In this document: positions 1-7,460 of the stretch, piece by piece
Position numbering within the stretch: the stretch's first letter is position 1
How the letters are laid out: each line of letters begins with the position of its first letter
Origin: JADLEX01 sp964586775
GTDB taxonomy: Bacteria > Lernaellota > Lernaellaia > JACKCT01
Direction of reading: 5' to 3'
NCBI GenBank assembly: GCA_964586775.1
Contig: CAZPJD010000133.1
Span: forward strand, 1 to 18,398
Length of the DNA: 18,398 nucleotides
Position numbers and translations under genes: made by a program
The notes under the pieces: model-generated
Told to the model about the DNA's origin: nothing
What the model saw: the letters and a program-made list of their open reading frames with translations, nothing else
The model's database searches: none

Positions 1-219
1 ATCCTCGACCTCGCGCCCGAGGGACGCAAGGCCGCGGTCTTCGGCCTGTATTATCTGATGCGCGATTCGGTGGTGGCGGTGGCGGCGTTCGGCGGGGCGT
101 TTTTGTGGAACATCGACCCGCGCGTCAACCTGCTCACGGCGTTCGCGTTCGGGGTGCTGGGGACGATCTGGTTCGCGTGGCGCGGCGAAGGGTATAGGCC
201 GGCGGAGAGCGACGGTTAA
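1..219 (+). CDS. MFS-type transporter, C-terminal fragment
   Basis: The window opens inside an open frame that runs to a TAA at 217-219, giving 72 C-terminal residues. The segment GRKAAVFGLYYLMRDS resembles the loop and following helix seen late in major facilitator superfamily transporters, where a Gly-Arg-x-x-x-x-Gly stretch precedes a helix with a conserved Arg. Two hydrophobic segments follow (about residues 23-36 and 43-57 of the visible part), then a short polar tail. The substrate cannot be inferred from this piece. The gene converges on hemA, whose stop lies 56 bases away, with no clear terminator hairpin between them. The family call rests on the overall pattern only. Confidence 0.6.
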   Translation: MLDLAPEGRKAAVFGLYYLMRDSVVAVAAFGGAFLWNIDPRVNLLTAFAFGVLGTIWFAWRGEGYRPAESDG

Positions 220-220
220 G

Positions 221-289
221 CCCCGGCCCCCAACACGTCTCGCGCTACGCTCCGGCGCCCAACAAATCTCGCGCTTACGCCCCCGCGCC
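221..289. repeat. Degenerate tandem repeat of the hemA 3' end
   Basis: Two adjacent imperfect units of 30 bases (260-289) and 29 bases (231-259) are visible, and the first ten bases of a possible third unit lie at 221-230. The first unit holds the last hemA codons and its TAA stop. The second repeats the same Gly-Ala-Gly-Ala-stop pattern just downstream, with TAG in place of TAA. The units differ at several positions, so the duplication is not recent. Confidence 0.6.
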
Positions 290-1546
290 CATCATGGCGC
301 GCAGCACCGTCTCGACCTGCTGGCCGTCCTGCGTCATCGCGGCCTGTTTGAGCGTGACGATCGGCTGGTGCAGCATCTTGTTCATGATGGTGCGGGTCAC
401 GGCCTCGACGCGCGCGTAGTCCTCTTCGGACAGGTGCGTGCGCAGTTTCTCGATCTCCTTCGCGCGGATCGACTCGGCCATGTTGCGCAGCTCGGTGATC
501 GCGGGCGTCATCTGATTCGTCAGGTGCCAGCCGACGAACTCGTCCGTCGCATTCTCGACGATCTTGAACGCCGCGTGCCGCTCCTCGCTGCGTCGCTCGA
601 CGTTGCGTTCGACGTGCGCCTGCAGGTCATCCATGTCGTGCAGGGTCACGCCGCGCACGTTGCGCACGCCGGGTTCGATGTCGCGCGGCACGGCGATGTC
701 GAACAGATGAATCGGCTCGACGCGCCCGGCCATCGCCGTGCGTAGCTGTGCCTCGGTGACGACCATGTGCGGCGCGCTCGTCGCCGAGACCACCACGTCC
801 GCGGTCGCCAGATGCCGGGGCAGGTCATCCAGTGGGCCGAATGCCGCGCCGTGCTCGACGGCCAGGGCCTCGGCCTTTGTCACGGTGCGATTGAGGACGG
901 TGACACGCGACAGCCCGCGCTCGCGGAAATGGCGCAGAGCCAACGCGCCGGTTTCGCCCGCGCCGACGATGAGCGCACGGCGCTCGGCGAGATCGGGGAA
1001 ATGCGCGCGGGCCAGATCGCACGCGACCTGGCTGACGGAGGTGGAGCCGACGCCGATCTTGGTCTCGCTGCGCACCTGCTTGGCGGTTCGGAACGCCAGG
1101 TGGAAGAGCTTGTTGGTGAAGGGGCCGTTGGTGTGGCAGGCGACCGCGGCCTCGTATGCGGATTTCACCTGGCCCGTGATCTGGTGCTCGCCGATGACCA
1201 TCGACTCGAGGCCCGACGCCACGCGGAACAGGTGCTTGACCGCCGCCTGGCCCGAGAGGTTGTAGAGGTGCGGGCTGACGTCGTCGGCGGCGAGGCCGCG
1301 GCGCTCGGCGATGAAGCGGGCGAGCGCGGGGAAGTTGAAGATGTCGCAGTTGTAGAGGCAGTAGAACTCGGTGCGGTTGCAGGTGGAGAGCACCACGCAC
1401 TCGTCGATGATCCGACCGCCATCGGCGCCCGTGAAGGCGTTCAGCGCGAGCAGCGTTTCGCTCATCTGGTCGTCGGCGAACGCGAGCCGTTCTCGCACGT
1501 CGAGCGGCGCCGTCTTGTGGTTTACGCCAATGAGCGCGAGACGCAT
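275..1546 (-). CDS. hemA: Glutamyl-tRNA reductase
   Basis: The 423-residue product reduces glutamyl-tRNA(Glu) to glutamate-1-semialdehyde with NADPH, the first committed step of C5-pathway tetrapyrrole synthesis in the cytoplasm. The N-terminus MRLALIGVNHKTAPLDVRE is typical. The catalytic cysteine is Cys56 in LSTCNRTE. The signature around residues 109-134 (VASGLESMVIGEHQITGQV) is intact, and the nucleotide-binding loop VGAGETG lies at 194-200. A helical dimerisation domain fills the C-terminal hundred residues. Length matches the family. I chose the ATG at 1546 because it begins the conserved N-terminus; the frame stays open much further upstream, but that part encodes the neighbouring gene in another frame. 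It overlaps the preceding siroheme-branch gene by 25 bases, which implies co-transcription and translational coupling. Confidence 0.97.
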   Translation of the reverse strand: MRLALIGVNHKTAPLDVRERLAFADDQMSETLLALNAFTGADGGRIIDECVVLSTCNRTEFYCLYNCDIFNFPALARFIAERRGLAADDVSPHLYNLSGQAAVKHLFRVASGLESMVIGEHQITGQVKSAYEAAVACHTNGPFTNKLFHLAFRTAKQVRSETKIGVGSTSVSQVACDLARAHFPDLAERRALIVGAGETGALALRHFRERGLSRVTVLNRTVTKAEALAVEHGAAFGPLDDLPRHLATADVVVSATSAPHMVVTEAQLRTAMAGRVEPIHLFDIAVPRDIEPGVRNVRGVTLHDMDDLQAHVERNVERRSEERHAAFKIVENATDEFVGWHLTNQMTPAITELRNMAESIRAKEIEKLRTHLSEEDYARVEAVTRTIMNKMLHQPIVTLKQAAMTQDGQQVETVLRAMMGAGA

Positions 1547-2181
1547 TCGTCCACAATCCTTTTGGCTTCGGAGTGTCGCCCGTCGCGCAGCAGCGGCAGC
1601 ACGTCCAAGTTTATCACGTCGTTCAGAATCTCGCGACGCCGCGCGTAGTCGACGCCGTCCACGTTCTTCAGGCGGCAACGCGTCTGCGCGAGCAATTCCA
1701 TGTACGCCTCGAATTCGGGCCCGAAGTGCTTTTCGAGCCGGCGGCGCAGCTCGGCCGCCGCGCCCGGCGCGCGACCCGATGTCGAGATGGCGACGACCAG
1801 ATCGCCCCGGCGGATCACCGAGGGCGAGGTGAACTCGCACAGCGCGGGCACGTCGACGACGTTGAGCAGCACGCCGCGGCGATCGGCCTCGTCGGCGATG
1901 GCGCGGTTCACGGCGTCGTCGGTCAGCGCGGAGATCGCGATGCGCGCGCCGTCCAGGTCGCCGTCGCGATAATCGCGCGCGATGTGGTCGATTTCGCCGC
2001 GTGTCGCGAGCGCCGCGAGGTCGTCGCACAGCGACGGCGCGATGACCGTCACGTCGGCCCGGCAGGCGACGAGCGCGCGCGCTTTGTCCGCCGCCGCGAC
2101 CGACCCGCCGAACACCACGGCGCGGCGATGCGCGAGACGCAGCATTAGCGGGAACAGCGGCGCTTCGGATTCGCGAACCAT
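1522..2181 (-). CDS. Precorrin-2 dehydrogenase / sirohydrochlorin ferrochelatase-type protein (CysG N-terminal-like)
   Basis: The 219-residue protein matches the N-terminal CysG/Met8p/SirC family, which oxidises precorrin-2 to sirohydrochlorin with NAD+; some members also insert iron to make siroheme. Visible features are the N-terminal Pro-Leu-Phe-Pro start of the Rossmann domain, a glycine loop VVFGGSVAAADKA (22-34), NVVDVPALCEF with the expected catalytic Asp110, and RRGDLVVAISTSGRAPG in the dimerisation part. The glycine loop reads GGSVAA rather than the usual GGGxVA. No C-terminal methyltransferase domain is present, so this is the stand-alone form. The ATG is preceded by GGAGG about 10 bases away. 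The 3' end overlaps hemA by 25 bases, placing both in one operon that feeds tetrapyrrole synthesis. Dehydrogenase versus dual activity cannot be settled from sequence. Confidence 0.9.
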   Translation of the reverse strand: MVRESEAPLFPLMLRLAHRRAVVFGGSVAAADKARALVACRADVTVIAPSLCDDLAALATRGEIDHIARDYRDGDLDGARIAISALTDDAVNRAIADEADRRGVLLNVVDVPALCEFTSPSVIRRGDLVVAISTSGRAPGAAAELRRRLEKHFGPEFEAYMELLAQTRCRLKNVDGVDYARRREILNDVINLDVLPLLRDGRHSEAKRIVDECVSRSLA

Positions 2182-2426
2182 CGGGCGGCGGCCTCCACGG
2201 GCTCTGTTCGTTCGCCCCGGCGCGGGGCGATTCCCCGGCTTTCACGCACCGGGGGCATTGTCGGGCCGGATTCTACGCCGCGCCGCCGCGCTGTCGCGTT
2301 CCGATGACAAAAGGGTGACACAAAATAGAGAGAGATCTAACAAAGACGCGGGATTTCAAAGACTTGGGGCATCCTTTTTAGACGTTGGTGAGAACTTGGA
2401 CGGGGTCTACCGCGCGAAAATTCGGA
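2182..2426. other. Intergenic region between ispE and the siroheme/hemA operon
   Basis: These 245 bases hold no convincing gene. They are notably more AT-rich around 2300-2375 than the rest of the window, which fits a promoter region for the minus-strand siroheme/hemA operon. I could not pick a single convincing -35/-10 pair. No hairpin followed by a T-tract is visible after the ispE stop, so read-through from ispE is possible. Confidence 0.4.
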
Positions 2427-3272
2427 TCAGATGGTGCGCGTGGCGAAGCCGAACCACCGGTCGTCGGGCAGCTCGGCGACGGCGGAGCGGGCGGCCTCGT
2501 GCGTCGCGAAGACGCCGAACACGGTGGGACCCGAACCGCTGACCATCGCGGCGAGGGCGTCGCGGCCGTGCAGGTGGGCGAGCAGGTCGAGCGTCGCCGG
2601 GCACAGGGCGTGGGCGGCGTCCTGCAGGTCGTTCGCCATCGCGGCGGCGGCCTCATCCGGCGTCGAGATGCGGCGCGGAAGCGTGGACGGCTTTTGGGGC
2701 AGTTCGAGCGTCGCCGAGGCGCGCCGATAGACGTCGGCGGTGGAGAGCCCCTCGCCCGGGTTGAGGAGCGCGATGGGGATGTCGGGCGCGACCTCGAAGG
2801 GTTCCACGTCCTCGCCGATGCCGCGCACCGCCGCCGACCGGCCGAAGAGGAAGAACGGCACGTCGGCACCGAGCCGCAGGCCGATCTCCGCCAGATCGCG
2901 ATCGGATACGCCGAGCTCGAGCAGGCCGTTGAGCGACGCCAGCACGCACGCCGCGTTGCCCGACCCGCCGCCGAGCCCCGCCGCGACGGGGATGCGCTTG
3001 TCGATGTGGATGCCCACGCCGCCGCGGTAGCCCGCGTGCTCGAAGAGCGCCGCCGCCGCGCGCCACGCCAGATTGGACTCGTCGCAAGGCAGATCGGGCC
3101 GCGAGCACGTGAGCGCGATGCCCGCGTCGGCGGGCTCGAAACGGATGCGATCGGCTAGCGCGACCTGTGCGTTCACCATCTGAAGCAGGTGATAGCCGTC
3201 CTCGCGGCGTGCGAGCACTTCGAGACGCAGGTTCACCTTGGCGTGCGATTCGCAAACGACGGGCTCGAACAC
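2427..3272 (-). CDS. ispE: 4-diphosphocytidyl-2-C-methyl-D-erythritol kinase
   Basis: This 281-residue GHMP kinase phosphorylates CDP-methylerythritol with ATP in the MEP (non-mevalonate) isoprenoid pathway. Diagnostic motifs appear in order: SHAKVNLRLEVLARREDGYH near the N-terminus with the DGYH signature, the ATP-binding glycine loop IPVAAGLGGGSGNAA in the first half, GADVPFFLFGRSAAVRGIGE in the middle, and VSGSGPTVFGVF near the C-terminus. Length is normal. I place the start at the GTG at 3272 because it lies 7 bases after a clean GGAGG and gives the family's usual short lead into AKVNL. The open frame runs on well upstream without conservation. The gene is divergent from the lipoprotein gene at 3420. 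Confidence 0.95.
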   Translation of the reverse strand: MFEPVVCESHAKVNLRLEVLARREDGYHLLQMVNAQVALADRIRFEPADAGIALTCSRPDLPCDESNLAWRAAAALFEHAGYRGGVGIHIDKRIPVAAGLGGGSGNAACVLASLNGLLELGVSDRDLAEIGLRLGADVPFFLFGRSAAVRGIGEDVEPFEVAPDIPIALLNPGEGLSTADVYRRASATLELPQKPSTLPRRISTPDEAAAAMANDLQDAAHALCPATLDLLAHLHGRDALAAMVSGSGPTVFGVFATHEAARSAVAELPDDRWFGFATRTI

Positions 3273-3306
3273 GGTGCGACCTCCGACGCAATAACTATCG
3301 CGAACG

Positions 3307-3338
3307 CCACCGCCCGGCAAGGCGGCGACGCCCGGTGG
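3307..3338. promoter_or_regulatory. Inverted repeat in the ispE/lipoprotein divergent region
   Basis: CCACCG at 3307-3312 pairs with CGGTGG at 3333-3338 across a 20-base GC-rich spacer that also holds two CGCCCGG copies. It sits between two divergent genes and could be an operator or a hairpin. In such GC-rich DNA it may also be chance. Confidence 0.25.
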
Positions 3339-3419
3339 ACTGCCCAAAGGTGCGACGCCGTGATATGTTCCGCCCTTGGGCCGCAGAGTTTTGGCGGCCG
3401 ATGGGGAAAGGAACGCTCG

Positions 3420-3875
3420 ATGCGTCGATCGCTGGGATCTCGATGGACGATTGCGCTCGCGACACTGGCGCTGATTGGCGCGATGGGCTTGGCCGCGTCG
3501 GCCTGCAATGGCGGCGACGATGACGACGACGACGAGGACGCCGGCGACGACGACGCGGCGGACGACGACGCGGGCGGCAATCCGTGGGTGTGGACCGATC
3601 CCGACGCCGAGTGCGCGGCGCTGGCCGAGCAGGATTCCTACGAACCCTGCCGAAACTGCGTGATCCAGTGCAACCTGGCGGGCGAGAACCTGATCGATCT
3701 GTCCCCCGGGCCGTGCGTGGCCGAGCAGATCGTGACGGGCTGGGCGTGCGATATCGTTCATTCGCCACCCGACCCCGTGGACGACATCGCCGACAACCAG
3801 TGCGCCCAATACCCCGAACTGGTCCCCAACATCATCGAGGTCACGCCCGAGTGCCGGTTCGTCCAGGCGCTGTAA
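3420..3875 (+). CDS. Small Cys-rich lipoprotein with Asp-rich tether
   Basis: The family of this 151-residue protein is not recognised. The N-terminus is basic, followed by a hydrophobic helix and a lipobox-like LAASAC, making Cys29 the probable lipidated residue. Directly after it comes NGG and an acidic stretch rich in Asp at residues 33-50, which probably acts as a flexible spacer from the membrane. The remaining domain holds eight cysteines (65, 77, 80, 84, 99, 110, 128, 145), enough for four disulfides, which fits a periplasmic or surface location. The ATG is preceded by GGGAAAGGA with good spacing. A clear stop precedes the next gene by 49 bases. The Asp-rich spacer resembles those at the C-termini of two exported proteins further along the window. 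Confidence 0.8.
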   Translation: MRRSLGSRWTIALATLALIGAMGLAASACNGGDDDDDDEDAGDDDAADDDAGGNPWVWTDPDAECAALAEQDSYEPCRNCVIQCNLAGENLIDLSPGPCVAEQIVTGWACDIVHSPPDPVDDIADNQCAQYPELVPNIIEVTPECRFVQAL

Positions 3876-3890
3876 GGGCGTCGGGCCGTC

Positions 3891-3925
3891 TTGTGAACGC
3901 GCGCCGCGCCGCCATAATGCACGCA
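3891..3925 (+). promoter_or_regulatory. Predicted sigma70-type promoter giving a leaderless mRNA
   Basis: TTGTGA at 3891-3896 (4 of 6 matches to consensus) is separated by 16 bases from CATAAT at 3913-3918 (5 of 6). The expected transcription start, 6-7 bases after the -10 box, falls on the A of the ATG at 3925. There is no Shine-Dalgarno sequence before that ATG, as expected for a leaderless transcript. The assignment is by eye. Confidence 0.5.
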
Positions 3926-4551
3926 TGAGCGACAACGACCCCAACGACTCGGCGCTCGGCCGGCGATTGCCCCTCGCCATCGCGCTCGCCGTCTGCTGCG
4001 CGCTCGTGTGGATCGCCAAGGGCACGCCGCTCTACGACAACCTCGGCCTGATTCAGGACGGTGAGATCGCACCCGACTTTTCGCTCAAGCGCACCGACGA
4101 CGACTCGACGCGCCTCTCGCAGCTTCGCGGTTACGTGGTGTGGATCGTCTTCGGACGCACGACGAAGGCGGAATGCGAGGCGCAGCTCGAAGAGGCGCGC
4201 ACGCTCTCGAAGGAGTTCCGCGATCAGGGGCTCGCGATTTTGTTCCTCGCGCAGAGCCAGTCGAAACAGGAGATCGAAAAATTCGTCGCCGAGCGCGGCA
4301 GCGCGGCGCAGATTCTGTTCGACAACGGCGGGCGCGTCGCCGACGTGTATCACGCGACGGACATGCCCACATCGTATCTCATCAGCAAGACGGGCCACGT
4401 GATGGCCTCGAAGCGCGGACTGTGGCGCGCGAACGACACGCGGCTGCGTCGACTGATCGACGAGGGTCTGCGCAGCGGATCGCGCAACAACCCCGAGCCC
4501 TTTGACGCAAATCCCGGCGCCGGAGCCGCGCCGCAAGGGGCCGCGCCATGA
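3925..4551 (+). CDS. Membrane-anchored thioredoxin-fold (redoxin/TlpA-like) protein without CxxC
   Basis: The 208-residue protein has one N-terminal membrane segment (about 14-31), predicting a domain on the outer side of the inner membrane. GEIAPDFSLKRTDDDSTRLSQLRGYVV (starting at 47) is a typical AhpC/TlpA-type redoxin opening, and DMPTSYLISKTGHV (146-159) carries the expected cis-proline (Pro148). Where TlpA proteins have WCxxC, this one reads GRTTKAEC (77-84), so only Cys84 can match the second active-site cysteine and the first is replaced by Lys81. Disulfide exchange of the usual kind is therefore unlikely; a single-Cys or binding role is possible. The Pro/Ala-rich tail is unconserved. 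Its stop overlaps the ATG of the ABC ATPase (ATGA), implying one operon. Confidence 0.8.
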   Translation: MSDNDPNDSALGRRLPLAIALAVCCALVWIAKGTPLYDNLGLIQDGEIAPDFSLKRTDDDSTRLSQLRGYVVWIVFGRTTKAECEAQLEEARTLSKEFRDQGLAILFLAQSQSKQEIEKFVAERGSAAQILFDNGGRVADVYHATDMPTSYLISKTGHVMASKRGLWRANDTRLRRLIDEGLRSGSRNNPEPFDANPGAGAAPQGAAP

Positions 4552-5468
4552 GCGAAATGCTGCTCGAATGCCGCGGCCTCATCAAGGAATTTCGTGCGGG
4601 CCGCTGGCGCAAACGCACCGTGCAGGCCCTGCGCGGTGTGAACCTTTCCGTGCGCCGGGGCGATGTGTACGGATTTCTCGGCAAGAACGGCGCGGGCAAG
4701 ACGACGACGGTGCGCTGCATGCTCGGCATGTCGCCGATCACCGACGGGCAGGTGGTGGTCTTCGGGCGCGACAACCCGCCGCCGGAATACACGTTTCGGC
4801 GCATCTCGTATTGCCCCGAGGACTCCAACTTCTTCACGGGGCTGACCGGCCGCGAGCTGCTGACGATCTACGGCCGCCTCAACGGCATGCCGAAGTCCAC
4901 GCTGCGCGACGAGGTGCAGCGCGTGCTCGAGCTCGTCGGCGTAGCCGAGGCCGCGGATCGGCGCATGACGGGATACTCCAAGGGCATGCGCCAGCGCATC
5001 GGCCTCGCGCAGGCGATCTTGCCGAGCCCCGAGCTCATCATCCTCGACGAACCGGCGCGCGGCCTGGACCCTGTCGGGCGGCGGCGATTCCGCGACGTCA
5101 TCAACGATCTCGCCGCGAAGGGCACGACCTTTTTCATCAACTCGCACACGCTTTCCGAGGTCGAGCGCACGTGCAACCGCGTGGGCATCATCAAGGACGG
5201 CCTGGTGGTGCGCGAGCTGACGCCCGACGATCTCGTGCTCGCCGATCAGGGGCTCGAGGTGCGCTACGCCGTGCCCGGCGAACCGTTGCCCGAAAGCCGC
5301 CCGGTCGACCGGCTGTGGTCGCTCACTGTGACCGACACGCGCGCTCTGGCCGAGGCGAGCGCCGAGATCGCGAACCGAGGCGGCCAAGTCGAGAGCGTCG
5401 ATCGCCGCCGCCAGAGCCTCGAGGACTACTTCATCCAGGTCGTCGGCGAAAACGAGGTGGTGGAATGA
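4548..5468 (+). CDS. ABC transporter ATP-binding protein
   Basis: The 306-residue cytoplasmic ATPase powers the adjacent ABC-2 permease. It shows Walker A GKNGAGKT (45-52), a Q-loop region ISYCPEDSNF where Glu replaces Gln as in many ABC-2-type ATPases, the signature YSKGMRQR (142-149), Walker B LIILDEP (162-168) followed by ARGLDP, and the switch histidine His199 in INSHT. After about residue 225 comes a short extra domain typical of NatA/CcmA-like export ATPases. ATGA overlaps link it to the genes on either side, so the three are probably translated together. The transported substrate is unknown. Confidence 0.93.
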   Translation: MSEMLLECRGLIKEFRAGRWRKRTVQALRGVNLSVRRGDVYGFLGKNGAGKTTTVRCMLGMSPITDGQVVVFGRDNPPPEYTFRRISYCPEDSNFFTGLTGRELLTIYGRLNGMPKSTLRDEVQRVLELVGVAEAADRRMTGYSKGMRQRIGLAQAILPSPELIILDEPARGLDPVGRRRFRDVINDLAAKGTTFFINSHTLSEVERTCNRVGIIKDGLVVRELTPDDLVLADQGLEVRYAVPGEPLPESRPVDRLWSLTVTDTRALAEASAEIANRGGQVESVDRRRQSLEDYFIQVVGENEVVE

Positions 5469-6241
5469 AAATCCTCGTCCTCGCCGGCTACACGTGGAAG
5501 CGCATGGCGCGCGCGCACTACCTCAAGGGTCTCTACGCGTTTGCCTTCGTCGTGCTCGTCTTCGTCATGGGCATGCGTTCCGACGTCACGTCGCAGTCGA
5601 GCCTCACCGGGCTCATGGAGTTCGGCATGCGCGTGGCGCGCGGCGGCGCGCTCTTCGCCGCGATCTGGATCGGCGCGTCGATCTTCTCGGGCGAGCTCGC
5701 GTCCTACACCGCGCGCACGTTGCTCACCAAGCCGGTGCGCCGATTCGACGCGGTGTTCGGCGTGCTGCTAGGCGGCATGGCGTACGTAACGCTCCTGCTC
5801 GTCGTCGCGACGGCGGTCGCGTTCATCGCGTCGATCCTGCGCGGCTGGCAGCCGTCCCTCGACATCCTCGTCATGCAGTTCTCGGTGCTGCCCGCGATTC
5901 TCGCCGTGCTCGCCCTCGCGCAGCTCGTGTCGTTCTTCGCGCCCAAGCCCATCACGATCTTCCTGATGGCCGGGCTTTCGTGGGAGCACTGGTGGCGCTA
6001 CGTGGGTAGCAGCCTCGACGCGCAGGGGGCGGGCTCGTGGATCCGAACGGCGCTGGGGGCGCTGGCCAAGGCCGTGTATGGCATCACCCCGACCTACAGC
6101 CGCTTCGTGCCCGACTACGAATACTTTCGACAGGTCGGTTTTCCGGCGGGCGCGTGGGCGTTTCACTCGATCGCGTGCGTCGCGTACGTGTTCATCTGCT
6201 GCGTGCTGACGGCGTACGTGCTCTCGCGCGAGGAAATCTGA
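5465..6241 (+). CDS. ABC-2 type transporter permease
   Basis: The 258-residue integral membrane protein has about six hydrophobic segments (roughly 22-37, 58-75, 97-125, 135-158, 163-177 and 229-253). SGELASYTARTLLTKPVRR (75-93) matches the cytoplasmic coupling loop of ABC-2 permeases, where Glu and a Lys-Pro-x-x-Arg are common. Its ATG overlaps the ATPase stop (ATGA), confirming pairing. No other permease gene is present, so the transporter is probably a homodimer of this subunit with two ATPases. The gene ends 30 bases before the convergent tocopherol-cyclase-like gene with no visible terminator. Function beyond export or membrane remodelling cannot be told. Confidence 0.88.
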   Translation: MKILVLAGYTWKRMARAHYLKGLYAFAFVVLVFVMGMRSDVTSQSSLTGLMEFGMRVARGGALFAAIWIGASIFSGELASYTARTLLTKPVRRFDAVFGVLLGGMAYVTLLLVVATAVAFIASILRGWQPSLDILVMQFSVLPAILAVLALAQLVSFFAPKPITIFLMAGLSWEHWWRYVGSSLDAQGAGSWIRTALGALAKAVYGITPTYSRFVPDYEYFRQVGFPAGAWAFHSIACVAYVFICCVLTAYVLSREEI

Positions 6242-6271
6242 CCGAACCCGCGGCTCCGTCGCGGCAACGCC

Positions 6272-7327
6272 CTACGCGCTCTCGCCCAGTGTGCCGGTTT
6301 CGTCCGCGCCGCTCCACGGCCCAACGAAGATCGCCACGTCGCACCAGTTCGCGGGTGAGATCAACTCCAGCATCCCGCCAAACGGCGAGGTCAGCTTCAC
6401 GATACGATCGCCCGTGCGCCGGTTTGCCAGTTCCACCGTCACGTTGGCCACGCCCGAATTCACGCACAGCCGGTGCGAGAAATCGGGGTTGGGATACATG
6501 AGCCCGGCGAAATCCTGCCGGTGCGAAACGGCGATCGCCCGCAGCTCGAATTCGTCGTTGTGCAACGTGGCGGCGTAGCTCTGGCGGTTCATCGCGATGT
6601 CCCGCGCGAACAGGGCGCGGCGACCGTCGAAGCGATACCAACGACCCTCGTAACGCAGCGCCGCCGCCGAGAGGAACGGCGTTTGCCAGCCGGCGATGCG
6701 GATCTTGGCCGAGAATCCCTCGAAGACGATGCCGGGCCCCTGATCGAAGGCGTTGCAGTGCATCCACGCATACGTCTCGGCGTGCGCGTTGCCCCAGTTG
6801 TGGCCCTGCATGGCAGGCAGATCGGCGAACTCGCGACGCTTACCGCCCACCTCGAACCATCCCGATGCGCGCGTGTCCACATAGGGGCTCGCGGCTTTGA
6901 AACGGGGGAAGGGCAGCTTGTACATCCATTCGAGCGGATAGAGCGCGAGCGCGTCGCCCGACGCGTCGAAGGTCAGATCCCACGCGATCTCCTGCCCCAT
7001 CGCGTCGCGCAGTCGCCCGCGCGTGAAACCGGGCCCGAACGAACACGGCCCCGCGACGAGTCCCGCGCGCGCGGCGTCGTAGCGGCATTTGCCCAGCGGG
7101 ATCGTGTTGCGGATGCCCACCCCGCGCTTGGGGTTCTTGGCGGACACGCGCGTCGCCCACACGCTCACCAGCGGCTCGGCGCCGGCGGCGGACGGCGTGA
7201 GGATCGTGAACTTGACCCACAGGCTCCACGCCTGAGAGGGATCGTTGACCTTGAAGAAAAAACTCTCGACGTGACCGGGCCGCCCCGGGCGGACCATCAC
7301 GAGATTTTTTCGATCGGCGTCGTGCAT
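6272..7327 (-). CDS. Tocopherol cyclase / CrtC-like (lipocalin-type) protein
   Basis: This 351-residue protein has no signal peptide or membrane helix. The stretch QGHNWGNAHAETYAWMHCNAF in the middle parallels the plant and cyanobacterial tocopherol cyclase segment with NWG, a spaced Trp and CN-x-F. The N-terminal HVESFFFKVNDP and ALWVKFTIL-type opening is like hydroxyneurosporene hydratase/AttH-related proteins. Members act on hydrophobic isoprenoid or lipid substrates, but many are uncharacterised, so a reaction cannot be assigned. I chose the ATG at 7327, which has GGGAG five bases upstream; a TTG four codons earlier is possible. It lies 133 bases downstream of the peptidase gene on the same strand and may be transcribed with it. 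Confidence 0.6.
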   Translation of the reverse strand: MHDADRKNLVMVRPGRPGHVESFFFKVNDPSQAWSLWVKFTILTPSAAGAEPLVSVWATRVSAKNPKRGVGIRNTIPLGKCRYDAARAGLVAGPCSFGPGFTRGRLRDAMGQEIAWDLTFDASGDALALYPLEWMYKLPFPRFKAASPYVDTRASGWFEVGGKRREFADLPAMQGHNWGNAHAETYAWMHCNAFDQGPGIVFEGFSAKIRIAGWQTPFLSAAALRYEGRWYRFDGRRALFARDIAMNRQSYAATLHNDEFELRAIAVSHRQDFAGLMYPNPDFSHRLCVNSGVANVTVELANRRTGDRIVKLTSPFGGMLELISPANWCDVAIFVGPWSGADETGTLGESA

Positions 7328-7460
7328 CGGCGCTCCCAATTTCCGTTTCCGATTGGCTCGGGGAAAGTCGCGCCGCCATCATATCCGCGCCGCATCGCGG
7401 CGGCAAACCGGTGAACGACACCGAGATGCAGGGAATTTCGCTCGCGCCGCGCTCACGCCG

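Noticed and set aside
275..2245. A single 656-codon minus-strand frame covering hemA and the region upstream
   Set aside because: Only the part from 1546 down is conserved HemA. The upstream part is an out-of-frame reading of the siroheme-branch gene, which has clear motifs in its own frame.
3273..4025. Upstream extension of the ispE frame
   Set aside because: It is not conserved, crosses two plus-strand genes, and the GTG at 3272 with GGAGG explains the start well.
4502..5464. Long in-frame upstream extension of the permease
   Set aside because: It overlaps the whole ABC ATPase gene and is Arg-rich nonsense; the ATG at 5465 overlapping the ATPase stop is the natural start.
7328..7460. Possible small gene or promoter between the two minus-strand genes
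   Set aside because: No frame with a plausible ribosome binding site and no clear -35/-10 pair could be found.
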